DNA of 64,000 nucleotides from Actinomadura sp. NBRC 104412 (GCF_030269515.1 NZ_BSTM01000026.1:1-64000), one strand, 5' to 3'; counted from the stretch's first letter, positions 23,720 through 33,100 are shown. Notes: generated by a model from the letters alone, not told the origin. A program made the numbers and translations.

Positions 23720-24576
23720 TCGGCCTCCTCCCTCCAGGCGCGGACGGCCTCCTGGTACGCGGCCTCGTCCCCGGACAGGAAGCGGTCGCGGAAGGCCGCC
23801 CACTCCTCCGGGTCACCGGCCGACCGGACGTAGAGCCTCTGGAACGCCTCGTCGCGGGCGTGGTCGGGCTCCGCGAGCGTGAAGTGCGCGCCGTTCGGGG
23901 TCTCCACCACACCGGACACGTGCGACCGGCTGATCAGCAGCGACTGGACGGGCCCCTCCTTCAGGAAGGCGGCGGGCTCGACCAGCCGCTCGCACGACAC
24001 GTACGTGCGGTCGGCGGCCTTGGCGAACAGGTCGTCCATGTACGGGTCGGGCCCGAGGTACTGCGCGTTGCCGCGGGCGTCGGCCCGGTTCATGTGGATC
24101 AGTGAGACGTCCATCGTCAACGGCGGGACGGCGATCAGCTCCTCGCCGTCCCCGTAGGGCGACCGGACCGTCCTCAGCCCGGGATTGACCCGCAGCACGT
24201 CCGAGCCGAGCCCCGCCGGGGTGGGCATGAACGGCAGCCGGTGCGCCGCCGCGTACAGCCCGAACATGAACATGCCCTCGTCGTACTCGGTGAACGCCAC
24301 CGTGCCGTTCTGGCGCGCGACGCGGAAATGCGGCTCCAGCGGCACCGAGTCCAGCGTCACGAACGGGGCCACGACCGCGCGGGCCTTGCCGTACGCGCAG
24401 AGCAGCCCCACGTCCGGCCCGCCGTAGGAGATCACGGTGAGGTCGGTCAGGTCCGACCGGCAGATCGCGCGGACCAGCGCCATGGGTTTGCGGCGCGAGC
24501 CCCACCCGCCGATCCCGATCGTCATCCCGCTCTCCAGCGAGCCCACGACCTCGTCGATCGACATCACCTTGGTCAT
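23716..24576 (-). CDS. ipdA: CoA-transferase-fold hydrolase subunit IpdA
   Basis: 286 residues from the ATG at 24576, which has the strong ribosome site GGGAGGGGG; an ATG at 24627 overlapping the echA20 stop would add 17 residues. The alpha-subunit fold is seen in GMTIGIGGWGSRRKPMALVR, TVISYGGPDVGLLCAYGK, HMNRADARGNAQYLGPDPYM and GAHFTLAEPDHARDE. All follow mycobacterial IpdA as I remember it. It works with IpdB in hydrolytic opening of the last steroid ring and is co-transcribed with echA20, ipdB and ipdC. Confidence 0.9.
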   Translation of the reverse strand: MTKVMSIDEVVGSLESGMTIGIGGWGSRRKPMALVRAICRSDLTDLTVISYGGPDVGLLCAYGKARAVVAPFVTLDSVPLEPHFRVARQNGTVAFTEYDEGMFMFGLYAAAHRLPFMPTPAGLGSDVLRVNPGLRTVRSPYGDGEELIAVPPLTMDVSLIHMNRADARGNAQYLGPDPYMDDLFAKAADRTYVSCERLVEPAAFLKEGPVQSLLISRSHVSGVVETPNGAHFTLAEPDHARDEAFQRLYVRSAGDPEEWAAFRDRFLSGDEAAYQEAVRAWREEAE

Positions 24577-24623
24577 GTCGCCCCCTCCCGGAACCGGCTG
24601 CGACGCCGGGCCGGCCTCGCCGC

Positions 24624-25376
24624 TCATTCGCGCACCCCCTTGCGGAGGAAGGCGTCCCGGTGCTCGTCGCCCGCGCCGACCAGGTTCAGCTCGAAGGTGA
24701 AGCCCTGCTCGTAGCGGTAGCTGCGCTTGACGTCCACCGGGTCGATCCCGTTCAGCGACTCCTTGGCCCTGCGGATCACGTACCGGTCCTTGGCCGCGAT
24801 GGTCCCGGCGACCTCCAGCGCCGTGACGCGCAGGTCGCCGGGCGGGACGACCTCCAGCACCGAGCCGTGGTGGTGCAGCTCGGCGGCGGTGACGGTGCGG
24901 CAGGTGTAGACCATCGCGCGCATCAGGTGCTGCGGGACGAGCCGCGCCAGGTGGGTGGCGGCGCCGAGCGCGCCCCGGTCCACCTCGGGCAGCCCGAAGT
25001 AGGCGTCCTCGGACGCCACGACGATGTCGGCGTTGCCGGCGAGCCCGACGCCGCCGCCCAGGCAGAAGCCGTGGACGGCGGCCACGACCGGGACCTCGCA
25101 CTCGTACACGGCGGCGAACGCGGCGAAGCAGCCGCGGTTGGCGCCGACCAGCGCGGTGTGCCCCTCGGTGGACTGCATCTCCTTGATGTCGACGCCCGCG
25201 TTGAAGCCGCGCCCCTCGGCCCGGAGCACGACGGCGCCGACGCCGGGGTCGCGGCCGGCGGCGGTGACCGCGTCCGCGAGCTCGTGCCAGCCGCGGACGG
25301 TGAGCGCGTTCACCGGCGGCGCGTCGACCACGATCTCGGCGACCCCGCCGGGACGGGTCGTGGTGGAGATTCCCAT
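24624..25376 (-). CDS. echA20: Enoyl-CoA hydratase-family ring hydrolase EchA20
   Basis: 250 residues of the crotonase family. The oxyanion-hole segments GFNAGVDIKEMQ and HGFCLGGGVGLAGNADIV are present, together with an acidic active-site region in YFGLPEVDRGALGAATH. The tail, FLRKGVRE, also matches the EchA20 type. EchA20 hydrolyses the D ring of an indene-carboxyl-CoA intermediate to give COCHEA-CoA, the substrate of IpdAB. It is the first gene of the minus-strand echA20-ipdA-ipdB-ipdC operon. A KstR2-like site lies 14 bases upstream, and its stop overlaps a possible ipdA start. Confidence 0.9.
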   Translation of the reverse strand: MGISTTTRPGGVAEIVVDAPPVNALTVRGWHELADAVTAAGRDPGVGAVVLRAEGRGFNAGVDIKEMQSTEGHTALVGANRGCFAAFAAVYECEVPVVAAVHGFCLGGGVGLAGNADIVVASEDAYFGLPEVDRGALGAATHLARLVPQHLMRAMVYTCRTVTAAELHHHGSVLEVVPPGDLRVTALEVAGTIAAKDRYVIRRAKESLNGIDPVDVKRSYRYEQGFTFELNLVGAGDEHRDAFLRKGVRE

Positions 25377-25389
25377 GCGCTACCTTTCC

Positions 25390-25403
25390 ACCAAACATTT
25401 GTT
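25390..25403. promoter_or_regulatory. KstR2-type operator between echA20 and the SDR operon
   Basis: ACCAAACATTTGTT matches all eight outer positions of AnCAAGnnCTTGnT and is almost the reverse complement of the site before fadE30. It is framed by a second inverted repeat, ctacctt (25380-25386) and aaggtag (25411-25417). A single bound dimer here would control both divergent operons. Binding by KstR2 is inferred. Confidence 0.7.
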
Positions 25404-25432
25404 AGAACAGAAGGTAGCAGAAGGAGGACGGC

Positions 25433-26206
25433 ATGCCGGGGCACGATCTGAGCGGGCGGACGGCCGTGGTCACCGGGGGCGTCCGCGGCGTCGGCCTCGG
25501 CATCAGCCGCGCCCTCCTCGGCGCGGGCGCGGAGGTGGTCGCGGTCGCCCGGCGCGAGCCGCCGGCGCTGCCCGAGGCGGGGGGCCGCACGGCGAGGTTC
25601 GCCTCGCTGGACGTCCGGGACGCCGCCGCCGTCCAGCGCTTCGCCGACGGCCTCGACCGGGCCGACATCCTGGTGAACAACGCCGGCGGCACCCCGTTCC
25701 TGCGGCTCGCGGACGGCGACGCGCGCACCCACGCCAAGATCGTCGAGCTGAACCTGATCGGGCCGCTGATCATGTCGCGGGCGCTGTACCCGCGGCTGCG
25801 CGAGCGTCCGGGCGGCGGCTCCATCATCATGATCGGCAGCGTCAGCGGCATCCGCCCGTCGCCGGGGTCCGCCGCCTACGGGGCAGCCAAGGCGGGCCTG
25901 CAAAGCCTCGCCACGTCCCTGGCCGTCGAATGGGCGCCGCACGTCCGGGTCAACACCCTCACGCTCGGCATGGTCCGCACCGAGCAGGCGCACCTGCACT
26001 ACGGGGACGAGGAGGGGATCGCGGCGGTCGGCCGCACCGTCCCGCTGGGCCGCCTCGCCGATCCCTCCGAAGTGGGCACGGCCTGCGTGTTCCTGGCCTC
26101 GGACGCCGCCGCGTACATCACCGGCGCGAATCTCGTGATGCACGGCGGAGGGGAGCGCCCGGCCTTCCTCGACGCCGCCACCGTGAACAAGGAGGACCCC
26201 CAGTGA
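25433..26206 (+). CDS. Short-chain dehydrogenase, Rv3549c-like
   Basis: 257 residues of the classical SDR family. The cofactor site GGVRGVGLGI is at about residues 17-26, DILVNNAGG follows, and catalytic Ser and Tyr-x-x-x-Lys lie in IGSVSGIRPSPGSAAYGAAK. An AAGGAGG ribosome site precedes the ATG. Its place, divergent from echA20 and followed by another SDR with a 4-base overlap, mirrors the Rv3549c-Rv3548c pair next to echA20 in M. tuberculosis. It probably acts in HIP or steroid side-ring oxidation; the exact step is unknown. Confidence 0.82.
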   Translation: MPGHDLSGRTAVVTGGVRGVGLGISRALLGAGAEVVAVARREPPALPEAGGRTARFASLDVRDAAAVQRFADGLDRADILVNNAGGTPFLRLADGDARTHAKIVELNLIGPLIMSRALYPRLRERPGGGSIIMIGSVSGIRPSPGSAAYGAAKAGLQSLATSLAVEWAPHVRVNTLTLGMVRTEQAHLHYGDEEGIAAVGRTVPLGRLADPSEVGTACVFLASDAAAYITGANLVMHGGGERPAFLDAATVNKEDPQ

Positions 26207-27111
26207 TCTGCAAGGACCGTGTCGTCGCCGTCACCGGGGCCGGTCGCGGCCTCGGCCGCGCCCACGCGCTGGAGTTCGCCCGCCAGGGCGCCCGGGTCGT
26301 CGTCAACGACCTGGGCGTGGCCCGCGACGGCACGGGCGAGGCCACCTCCGCGCCCGCCGAGGAGGTCGTCGCGGAGATCCGGGAGCTGGGCGGTGAGGCC
26401 GTGGCCAGCCCCCACGACATCGCCACTGAGGACGGCGCCACCGCCCTGGTCGCCACCGCCCTCGACGCGTTCGGCCGCCTCGACGTCCTGGTCAACAACG
26501 CCGGGTTCCTGCGCGACCGGATGCTGGTCAACCTGTCCGAGGAGGAATGGGACGCGGTCATGCGCGTCCACCTCAAGGGCCACTTCCTCCCGCTCAAGCA
26601 CGCCGGCCGGTACTGGCGCGCCGAGAGCAAGGCGGGCCGCCCGGTGGACGCCCGTGTCGTCAACACCTCGTCCGGCGCGGGCCTGCTGGGCAGCGTCGGC
26701 CAGGCCAACTACTCGGCGGCCAAGGCCGGCATCGTCGGCCTCACCCTCGTGGCCGCCGCCGAACTGGGCCGGTACGGCGTCACCGTCAACGCGATCGCGC
26801 CCGCCGCCCGCACCCGGATGACCGAGGAGGTCTTCGCCCAGACCATGGCCAGGCCCGCCGAGGGCGAGTTCGACGCGATGGCACCCGAGAACGTCTCACC
26901 CCTGGTCGTCTGGCTCGGCTCCGCCGGGTCCCGCGCCGTCACCGGACGGGTCTTCGAGGTCGAAGGCGGCAGGCTGTGCGTCATGGACGCCTTCCGCCAC
27001 GGCCCGTCCATCGACAAGGGCGCCCGCTGGGACCCGGCCGACGTGGGCCAGGCCGTCACCGAACTCCTCGCCCAGGCCCCCACCCCCGAACCCGTCTACG
27101 GCGCGTCCTGA
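26203..27111 (+). CDS. Short-chain dehydrogenase, Rv3548c-like
   Basis: 302 residues from the GTG at 26203, overlapping the previous stop. The cofactor motif TGAGRGLGRAHALEFA, VNDLGVARDGTG, LVNNAGFLRDRML and active-site NTSSGAGLLGS plus NYSAAKAG identify an SDR of the longer group related to multifunctional-enzyme 3-hydroxyacyl-CoA dehydrogenases. The C-terminal extension beyond residue 250 is typical of that group. Expected to oxidise a hydroxyacyl-CoA of the HIP pathway. A terminator-like hairpin follows. Confidence 0.82.
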   Translation: MICKDRVVAVTGAGRGLGRAHALEFARQGARVVVNDLGVARDGTGEATSAPAEEVVAEIRELGGEAVASPHDIATEDGATALVATALDAFGRLDVLVNNAGFLRDRMLVNLSEEEWDAVMRVHLKGHFLPLKHAGRYWRAESKAGRPVDARVVNTSSGAGLLGSVGQANYSAAKAGIVGLTLVAAAELGRYGVTVNAIAPAARTRMTEEVFAQTMARPAEGEFDAMAPENVSPLVVWLGSAGSRAVTGRVFEVEGGRLCVMDAFRHGPSIDKGARWDPADVGQAVTELLAQAPTPEPVYGAS

Positions 27112-27155
27112 GGAGAGCGGTCCCCGAGCACCACCACACCGAGCACGCACCGGCA

Positions 27156-27185
27156 CGGCCCGGGACCGGCGGGGGTCCCGAGCCG
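27156..27185. terminator. Terminator hairpin after the SDR operon
   Basis: cggcccgggacc and ggtcccgagccg form a 12-bp stem with one mismatch and a 6-base loop. It lies between convergent genes (SDR and AhpD-like), so it could serve both strands. Confidence 0.5.
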
Positions 27186-27197
27186 CCTCGGAGACGG

Positions 27198-27671
27198 TCA
27201 GTCGAACTGGCCGGGCTGGTAGTCCCCGGCGGGCTGCCGGGTGATGACGTTCACCCGGTTGAAGGCGTTGATGACCGCGATCAGCGACACCAGGGCGGCG
27301 AGCTGTTCCTCGTCGTAATGCTTGGCGGCGTTCGCCCAGACCTCGTCGGAGACCCCGCCGGCCGCGTCGGCGAGGCGAGTCCCCTCCTCGGCCAGCTCCA
27401 GCGCCGCCCGCTCGGCCTCGGTGAAAACCGTGGCCTCCCGCCACGCCGCGACCAGGCTGAGACGCAACGGGCTCTCACCGGCCGCCGCCGCGTCCTTGGT
27501 GTGCATGTCGAGGCAGTAGCCGCAGCCGTTGATCTGGCTTGCACGGATCTTCACAAGTTCTTGCGTGGCGGCGGGCAGCTCCGTCTCCGAGACCACCTTG
27601 TTCATCGAGATCAGGTGCTTAAGAGCCCTGCCCGCGGTCGGGCTGGCGAACAGGTTCAAACGGGCGTCCAT
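27198..27671 (-). CDS. AhpD-like carboxymuconolactone decarboxylase-family protein
   Basis: 157 residues, all-helical AhpD-like fold. The redox pair is in INGCGYCLDMHTKDA (Cys-Gly-Tyr-Cys followed by His), the standard CxxC plus His of alkylhydroperoxidase AhpD-type proteins. It could reduce peroxides or serve as a general thiol peroxidase. The start at 27671 begins MDARLNLFASPTAGRALKHL, typical of the family. It faces the HIP operon tail to tail, so it is probably transcribed separately. Confidence 0.85.
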   Translation of the reverse strand: MDARLNLFASPTAGRALKHLISMNKVVSETELPAATQELVKIRASQINGCGYCLDMHTKDAAAAGESPLRLSLVAAWREATVFTEAERAALELAEEGTRLADAAGGVSDEVWANAAKHYDEEQLAALVSLIAVINAFNRVNVITRQPAGDYQPGQFD

Positions 27672-28119
27672 TGGTGCGCTCCTTCGTCGTTGTAGTCACC
27701 TTCACCCGGCACGACGGGACACCCCGTCCGGATGTGACGTGTGAAGGCATGTGAGTTCGCCAACGCCGCCTGTTCGCACCACGCTGTTTCGCATGCCCGT
27801 CTACAGCGCGTCCCGATCGGGCGAGGGGACATGCCCGTCGATCCAGACGAGGATGACCTCCCTCCTGCGGGCGTAGAGACGGCGGGCGTGCTCCGCGGAA
27901 GCGAACGAGCCGAGGCTGCGTCCACTCTCCCCGCAGATCACCGCGTGCCCGGTCTCGAACGACGGGTGCCCTCGACCTGCACTGACCGTCTTCACGAATA
28001 ATCCGTCGTTTTCACAAGGTAGTCATCTGGGCACGGAGCGTCTCGGAGACGTGGCAGAGTTGGAACTCCCGCCAACCGGCGGGCCCAACGGGAACACGGA
28101 GAAGAGGTAGCATCCCCTC
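27672..28119. other. Intergenic region without a convincing gene
   Basis: About 450 bases. A 64-codon frame on the minus strand (27801-27995, GTG start) has no visible ribosome site and no recognised family, so I do not call it. The region should hold the promoters of the AhpD-like gene (minus) and of the coiled-coil gene (plus). No strong hairpin or repeat was seen. Confidence 0.4.
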
Positions 28120-28473
28120 ATGGCGTCGAAGCCCCTCGAGCAGGTCACGCTCGCTGACCTGGTGACCAAGGACGACCTCAAGAACCTGGTCACGAAGGAC
28201 GACCTCCAGCGGGAGCTGGGCTTGCTGAGGCAGGAGATCAAACACGAGCTCGGACAGGAGATCGGCTCGGTCAGGCAGGAGGTCGACTCGGTCAGGCAGG
28301 AGGTCGGCTCGGTCAGGCAGGAGGTCGGCTCGGTCAGGCAGGAGCTCCGAGAGGAGATGAAGTCGGGCTTCAATCTTCTCCTGGGTGAGATCGGTAAGAT
28401 CGCCGCCCGGCAGGAGGAGCAGGGCCGGATCCTGGCGCGCCTGGTCGCCAAGTCCGAAGGTGTGATGCGGTAG
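28120..28473 (+). CDS. Small heptad-repeat coiled-coil protein
   Basis: 117 residues. After an acidic/basic start with two similar LVTKDDL units comes a long alpha-helix with near-perfect heptads (SVRQEVG repeated). The heptads are encoded by four 21-bp tandem DNA repeats at 28258-28341. It should form an extended homomeric coiled coil. The C-terminal third is another amphipathic helix. No membrane segment or catalytic motif is present. A GAAGAGG ribosome site precedes the ATG, and a terminator follows. Function unknown; it resembles small DivIVA-like or spectrin-like scaffold proteins only in architecture. Confidence 0.7.
   Translation: MASKPLEQVTLADLVTKDDLKNLVTKDDLQRELGLLRQEIKHELGQEIGSVRQEVDSVRQEVGSVRQEVGSVRQELREEMKSGFNLLLGEIGKIAARQEEQGRILARLVAKSEGVMR
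28258..28341 (+). repeat. Four 21-bp tandem repeats encoding heptads
   Basis: Each unit contains tcggtcaggcag and encodes one seven-residue turn of the coiled coil. Copies two to four differ by only a base or so, suggesting recent expansion by slippage or unequal crossover while keeping the reading frame. Confidence 0.9.
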
Positions 28474-28488
28474 CGGCGAGTTGAACAG

Positions 28489-28520
28489 GCCCCTGGGGAG
28501 TGTTCCCGGGGGCTTTGTTG
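28489..28520. terminator. Bidirectional terminator
   Basis: gcccctgggga pairs with tcccgggggc around a short loop and is followed by tttgttgt on the plus strand. It separates the coiled-coil gene from the convergent kinase gene. Confidence 0.75.
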
Positions 28521-28522
28521 TG

Positions 28523-29959
28523 TCAGGGCTGGAAAGCCTGGATGTTCTGGCGGACCTTTTCTGTGTACGGCTTGAATTCGGGTGGGACGCCGTTGGCCTC
28601 GCGGACCCTGCGGGCCGAGCTCCGGTAGGCGGCGGCCAGGTTGAGGGCCGGATCGCCCGGGACGTTCGCCAGGTCCTTGCCCCAGTAGCACAGGAAACGG
28701 CCCATCGCCGGGATCGACAGCTCGGGCGTGATGTCCTCCGGGCGGGGCTCGGGGCTGCTCATACCGCCCGGCTGCCAATGGACGAGGACGCGCGGGGTCC
28801 ACCGGGCGATGCCGTACTCGTCCTTGCCGGGGTCGGACAGGGCCGGGTCGAAGCCGCTCTCCGCCTTGAGCATCGCCGCGATCAGCGCGGGGGACAGGCC
28901 CTCCATGTCGCACCATCGGCCCGCCTTGATGATCAGACCCCGGTACCGCGGCGGGATGCCCGCGTCCGTGCGCAACCAGCGTCCCCGCGGATCGGCGATC
29001 TGGACGCTCGGCCCGGCCGTGGCCGTCCCTCCTCCGTCCGTGTCCGCGCCGATGGCGACGGCGAGCACGGCCGCCAGGGCGGCACCGGCCGCGCCTCCCG
29101 AGATCACCAGGATCCGGCGCCGCCCCGGACGCGGACGAGGGACGGCCCCGCGGCGCGCGAGCGGATCGGTATCGATCTTGCTGGTGATACGGGCGAGGGC
29201 CTCGGCGAACGCCGCGACCGTCGGCCACCGGGCGTCCCGGTCGGGCTCCATGGCGCGCAGCACGACCGCGTCCACCGACGGCGGGATCGTCGTCCGGACG
29301 GCGCTGGGCGGGCGCCGCCGCTCGCCCGGTGGCTCGCCGGTCAGCAGGTGATAGGTGAGGGCGCCCAGCCCGTACACGTCGGAGCGCTGGTCGGGAGCGC
29401 CGTCGATCTGCGTCTGCTCCGGCGCCATGTAGCCGGGGGAGCCCGCGGGCAGCGTCAGGCTGGACAGCCGGTCGCCGGTGCGGGCGACGCCCAGGTCCGA
29501 CAGCATGATCCGGTCGCCGCCGTCCGGCGTGGAGCGGATCAGCACGTTGGACGGCTTCAGGTCGCGGTGCACGATGCCGCGCTCGTGCAGCGTCCGCACG
29601 GCCTCGGCGATCTCCAGGGTCAGCCGCAGCGCCTCGTTCAGCGGTGGCGCCCCGGAGGCCAGCCGTTCCTCCAGGGTGCCCCGGTCGGCGTAGGTCATCA
29701 CGAAGTAGGGGCGGCCGTCGTCCAGCTCCCCGATGTCGAACACCTGGACCAGCCGGTGCGAGTCGACGCGCCGCAGCAGCCGCGCCTCCCGGACGAACCG
29801 TTCCCGCACGTCCTCGCGGAGCGTCCAGTGATCGGCGAGGATCTTGACCGCGACCGGCGAGTCCAGTTCCGCGTCGTGGCCCAGCCAGACCGAGGCGAAC
29901 CCGCCCGAACCCAGCAAGCGGTCGATCCGGTAGCGTCCCGCCGCGCTCGGAGTCCCCAT
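28523..29959 (-). CDS. Ser/Thr protein kinase with extracellular lytic-transglycosylase-like domain
   Basis: 478 residues. The kinase domain spans about residues 9-260: glycine loop LGSGGFASVW, Lys39 in VAVKI, catalytic HRDLKPSN at 131-138, DLG at 155-157 and SPGYMAPE. A Pro/Arg juxtamembrane segment and one membrane helix (about 283-304) follow. The external part (about 325-478) resembles soluble lytic transglycosylase: LSPALIAAMLKAESGFDP with catalytic-type Glu367, EYGIARWTP, and DPALNLAAAYRSSARRVRE. Bacterial kinases of this type usually carry PASTA or other sensor domains, so a wall-cleaving or wall-binding domain is unusual. It may sense or cut peptidoglycan. Confidence 0.85.
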   Translation of the reverse strand: MGTPSAAGRYRIDRLLGSGGFASVWLGHDAELDSPVAVKILADHWTLREDVRERFVREARLLRRVDSHRLVQVFDIGELDDGRPYFVMTYADRGTLEERLASGAPPLNEALRLTLEIAEAVRTLHERGIVHRDLKPSNVLIRSTPDGGDRIMLSDLGVARTGDRLSSLTLPAGSPGYMAPEQTQIDGAPDQRSDVYGLGALTYHLLTGEPPGERRRPPSAVRTTIPPSVDAVVLRAMEPDRDARWPTVAAFAEALARITSKIDTDPLARRGAVPRPRPGRRRILVISGGAAGAALAAVLAVAIGADTDGGGTATAGPSVQIADPRGRWLRTDAGIPPRYRGLIIKAGRWCDMEGLSPALIAAMLKAESGFDPALSDPGKDEYGIARWTPRVLVHWQPGGMSSPEPRPEDITPELSIPAMGRFLCYWGKDLANVPGDPALNLAAAYRSSARRVREANGVPPEFKPYTEKVRQNIQAFQP

Positions 29960-30161
29960 GTCTGCCCATGATGAACGATGGGGGCCGGGTCGCGGGCCGG
30001 GTCGCCCTTTCCCTCACCCGCGGGCCATCACCGCGGGCGACAGGAATGGTGATCGATTCGGCGGCGTTGCAGGTGGCGGACCCGTGGAAAATCGATCGCC
30101 CCGGGCCGTGCGCGACGGCTACGGTGCGCCGGGATCCTATTGTTGAGTTGCCGACGACCTG

Positions 30162-33100
30162 ATGAGGACGCCTGTGAGTTCGCCGCTCGCCGACCTGCGC
30201 GCGCGCCTGCCGGAGCTGATGACGCTCGACCGGCACCGGCTGCGCCGCCGCATCGACGGGACGCAGAAGCTGCGCGACGCCCGGCGCCGCGAGCGGGTCG
30301 CGGAGGAGATCGCCGCCGAGATCGAGACGGCCGAGCGGCGGGTGGAGCGGCGGCGCGCGGCCGTCCCGGCGATCACCTATCCCGAGGAGCTGCCGGTCAG
30401 CTGGCGGCGGGACGACATCGCCGCGGCGATCCGCGACCACCAGGTGGTGATCGTGGCCGGTGAGACCGGGTCCGGCAAGACCACCCAGCTCCCCAAGATC
30501 TGCCTTGAGCTGGGCCGCGGCGTGCTCGGCTCGATCGGCCACACCCAGCCGCGCCGGCTGGCGGCCCGCACCGTCGCCACCCGGATCGCCGAGGAGCTGG
30601 GCACCGAGCTGGGCGAGACGGTCGGCTACAAGGTGCGCTTCACCGACAGGTCGAGCGACGGGACGCTGGTCAAGCTGATGACCGACGGCATCCTGCTGGC
30701 CGAGATCCAGACCGACCGGCTGCTGCGCCGCTACGACACGCTGATCATCGACGAGGCGCACGAGCGCAGCCTCAACATCGACTTCCTGCTGGGCTATGTG
30801 AAGGAGATCCTGCCGCGGCGGCCGGACCTCAAGGTGATCATCACCTCGGCGACCATCGACCCCGAGCGCTTCTCCCGGCACTTCGGGGACGCGCCGATCG
30901 TGGAGGTGTCCGGCCGGACGTACCCGGTCGAGGTGCGCTACCGGCCGCTCGCCGGCATCCGCAGCGAAGCGAGGAATGCCGGCGCAGCCGGTGGTTCCGG
31001 GGGGTCTGGGGGGTCTGGGGGGTCGCCCCCCCAGATGGGACAGGTCGATCCGGAGGACCCGCGGGCCGACCCCGACCGCGACCAGATCCAGGGGATCCTG
31101 GACGCGGTGGACGAGCTGTCCCTGGAACCCCCCGGCGACGTGCTGGTCTTCCTCAGCGGCGAACGGGAGATCCGCGACACCGCCGACGCGCTCGCCAAGC
31201 ACCTGCGCGGGCGCCGCGAGGAGACCGAGGTCCTGCCGCTGTACGCGCGGCTGTCGGCGGCCGAGCAGCACCGCGTCTTCCAGCCCCATCGCGGCCGGCG
31301 GATCGTGCTGGCCACCAACGTCGCCGAGACGTCGCTGACCGTGCCGGGCATCAAGTACGTGATCGACCCCGGCACCGCACGCATCTCCCGGTACAGCCAT
31401 CGGCTCAAGGTGCAGCGCCTGCCCATCGAGCCGATCTCGCAGGCGTCCGCGAACCAGCGCAAGGGCCGCTGCGGGCGGGTGTCGGAGGGCGTCTGCATCC
31501 GCCTGTACTCGGAGGAGGACTTCGAGTCCCGCCCCGAGTTCACCGAGCCGGAGATCCTGCGCACCAACCTGGCGTCGGTCATCCTGCAGATGACGGCGCT
31601 GGGGCTGGGCGACATCGGCGCGTTCCCGTTCGTGGAACCGCCGGACCGGCGCAACATCAAGGCGGGCGTCGACCTGTTGCACGAGCTCGGCGCGCTGGAC
31701 CCGTCCGAGAAGGACCCGCGCAAGCGGCTCACCGCCCTGGGACGGCGGCTGGCACAGCTCCCGATCGACCCGAGGCTCGGGCGGATGGTGCTGGAGGCCG
31801 AGGCCAACGGCTGCGTCCGCGAGGTGCTGATCATCGCGGCGGCGCTGTCGATCCAGGACCCGCGCGAGCGTCCCGCCGAGCACCAGCAGGCCGCGGACGA
31901 GAAGCATCGCCGCTTCGCCGACCCCACCTCCGACTTCCTCGCCTACCTGAACCTGTGGAACTACGTGCGCGAGCGGCAGCGCGAGCTGTCGGGCAGCCAG
32001 TTCCGGCGGATGTGCAAGAACGAGTTCCTGCATTACCTGCGCATCCGCGAATGGCAGGACCTGCACTCCCAGCTCAAGCAGGTCGCCCAGTCCCTCGGCA
32101 TCACGCCCAACGGCACCGACGCGCCGCCGGACCGCATCCACATCGCGCTCCTGTCCGGCCTGCTGTCGCACATCGGCCTCATGGACACCGACGGCAAGAA
32201 GGACGAGGGCGCCCGGCGCCGCCGGTCGACCGAATACCTGGGCGCGCGCGGCGCGAAGTTCGCCCTGTTCCCCGGCTCGGCGCTGTTCCGGAAGCCGCCG
32301 CGCTGGGTGATGTCGGCCGAGCTGGTGGAGACCTCCCGGCTCTGGGGCCGCATCAACGCCGCGATCGACCCCGCCTGGGTCGAGCCGCTGGCCGGTCACC
32401 TGGTCAAACGCACCTACAGCGAGCCGCACTGGTCCAAGAGGCAGGCCGCGGTGATGGCGTACGAGAAGGTCACGCTGTACGGCGTGCCGATCGTGGCGCA
32501 GCGCCGCGTCAACTACGGCGGCATCGACCCGGAGCTGTCACGGGAGCTGTTCATCCGGCACGCCCTGGTCGGCGGGGACTGGGAGACCCATCACCGGTTC
32601 TTCCACGACAACCGCGCGCTGCTGGAGGAGGTCGAGGAGCTGGAGCACCGGGCCCGGCGCCGCGACATCCTCGTGGACGACGAGACCCTGTTCGACTTCT
32701 ACGACGAGCGCGTGCCCGAGGACGTGGTCTCCGGCCGCCATTTCGACTCCTGGTGGAAGAAGGCGAGCCGGACCGACCCGGACCTGCTGAGCTTCGAGAA
32801 GTCGATGCTCATCAACCGGCACGCGGGCGACGTCAGCGAGGCCGACTATCCCGGCACCTGGCGGCAGGGGCCGCTGACGCTGCGGCTCACCTACCAGTTC
32901 GAGCCGGGCAGCGACGCCGACGGCGTGACCGTCCACATCCCGGTGCAGGTGCTCAACCAGGTACGCCCGGACGGCTTCGAGTGGCAGGTGCCGGGCCTGC
33001 GCGCCGAGCTGGTGACCGAGCTGATCCGCTCGCTGCCCAAGCAGCTCCGGGTCAACTTCGTCCCGGCCCCCGACTACGCGCGCAAGCTGCTGGAACGCCT

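Noticed and set aside
27801..27995. A 64-codon minus-strand frame starting at GTG
   Set aside because: No ribosome site, no family, and no conserved neighbour; plausible composition alone is not enough.
28023..32429. A minus-strand open frame of nearly 1470 codons across the kinase and hrpA genes
   Set aside because: It is a GC-driven shadow. It runs opposite hrpA and out of frame through the kinase gene, has the Arg/Gly/Asp-rich composition of antisense frames and no domain; the genes on the proper frames show complete motif sets.
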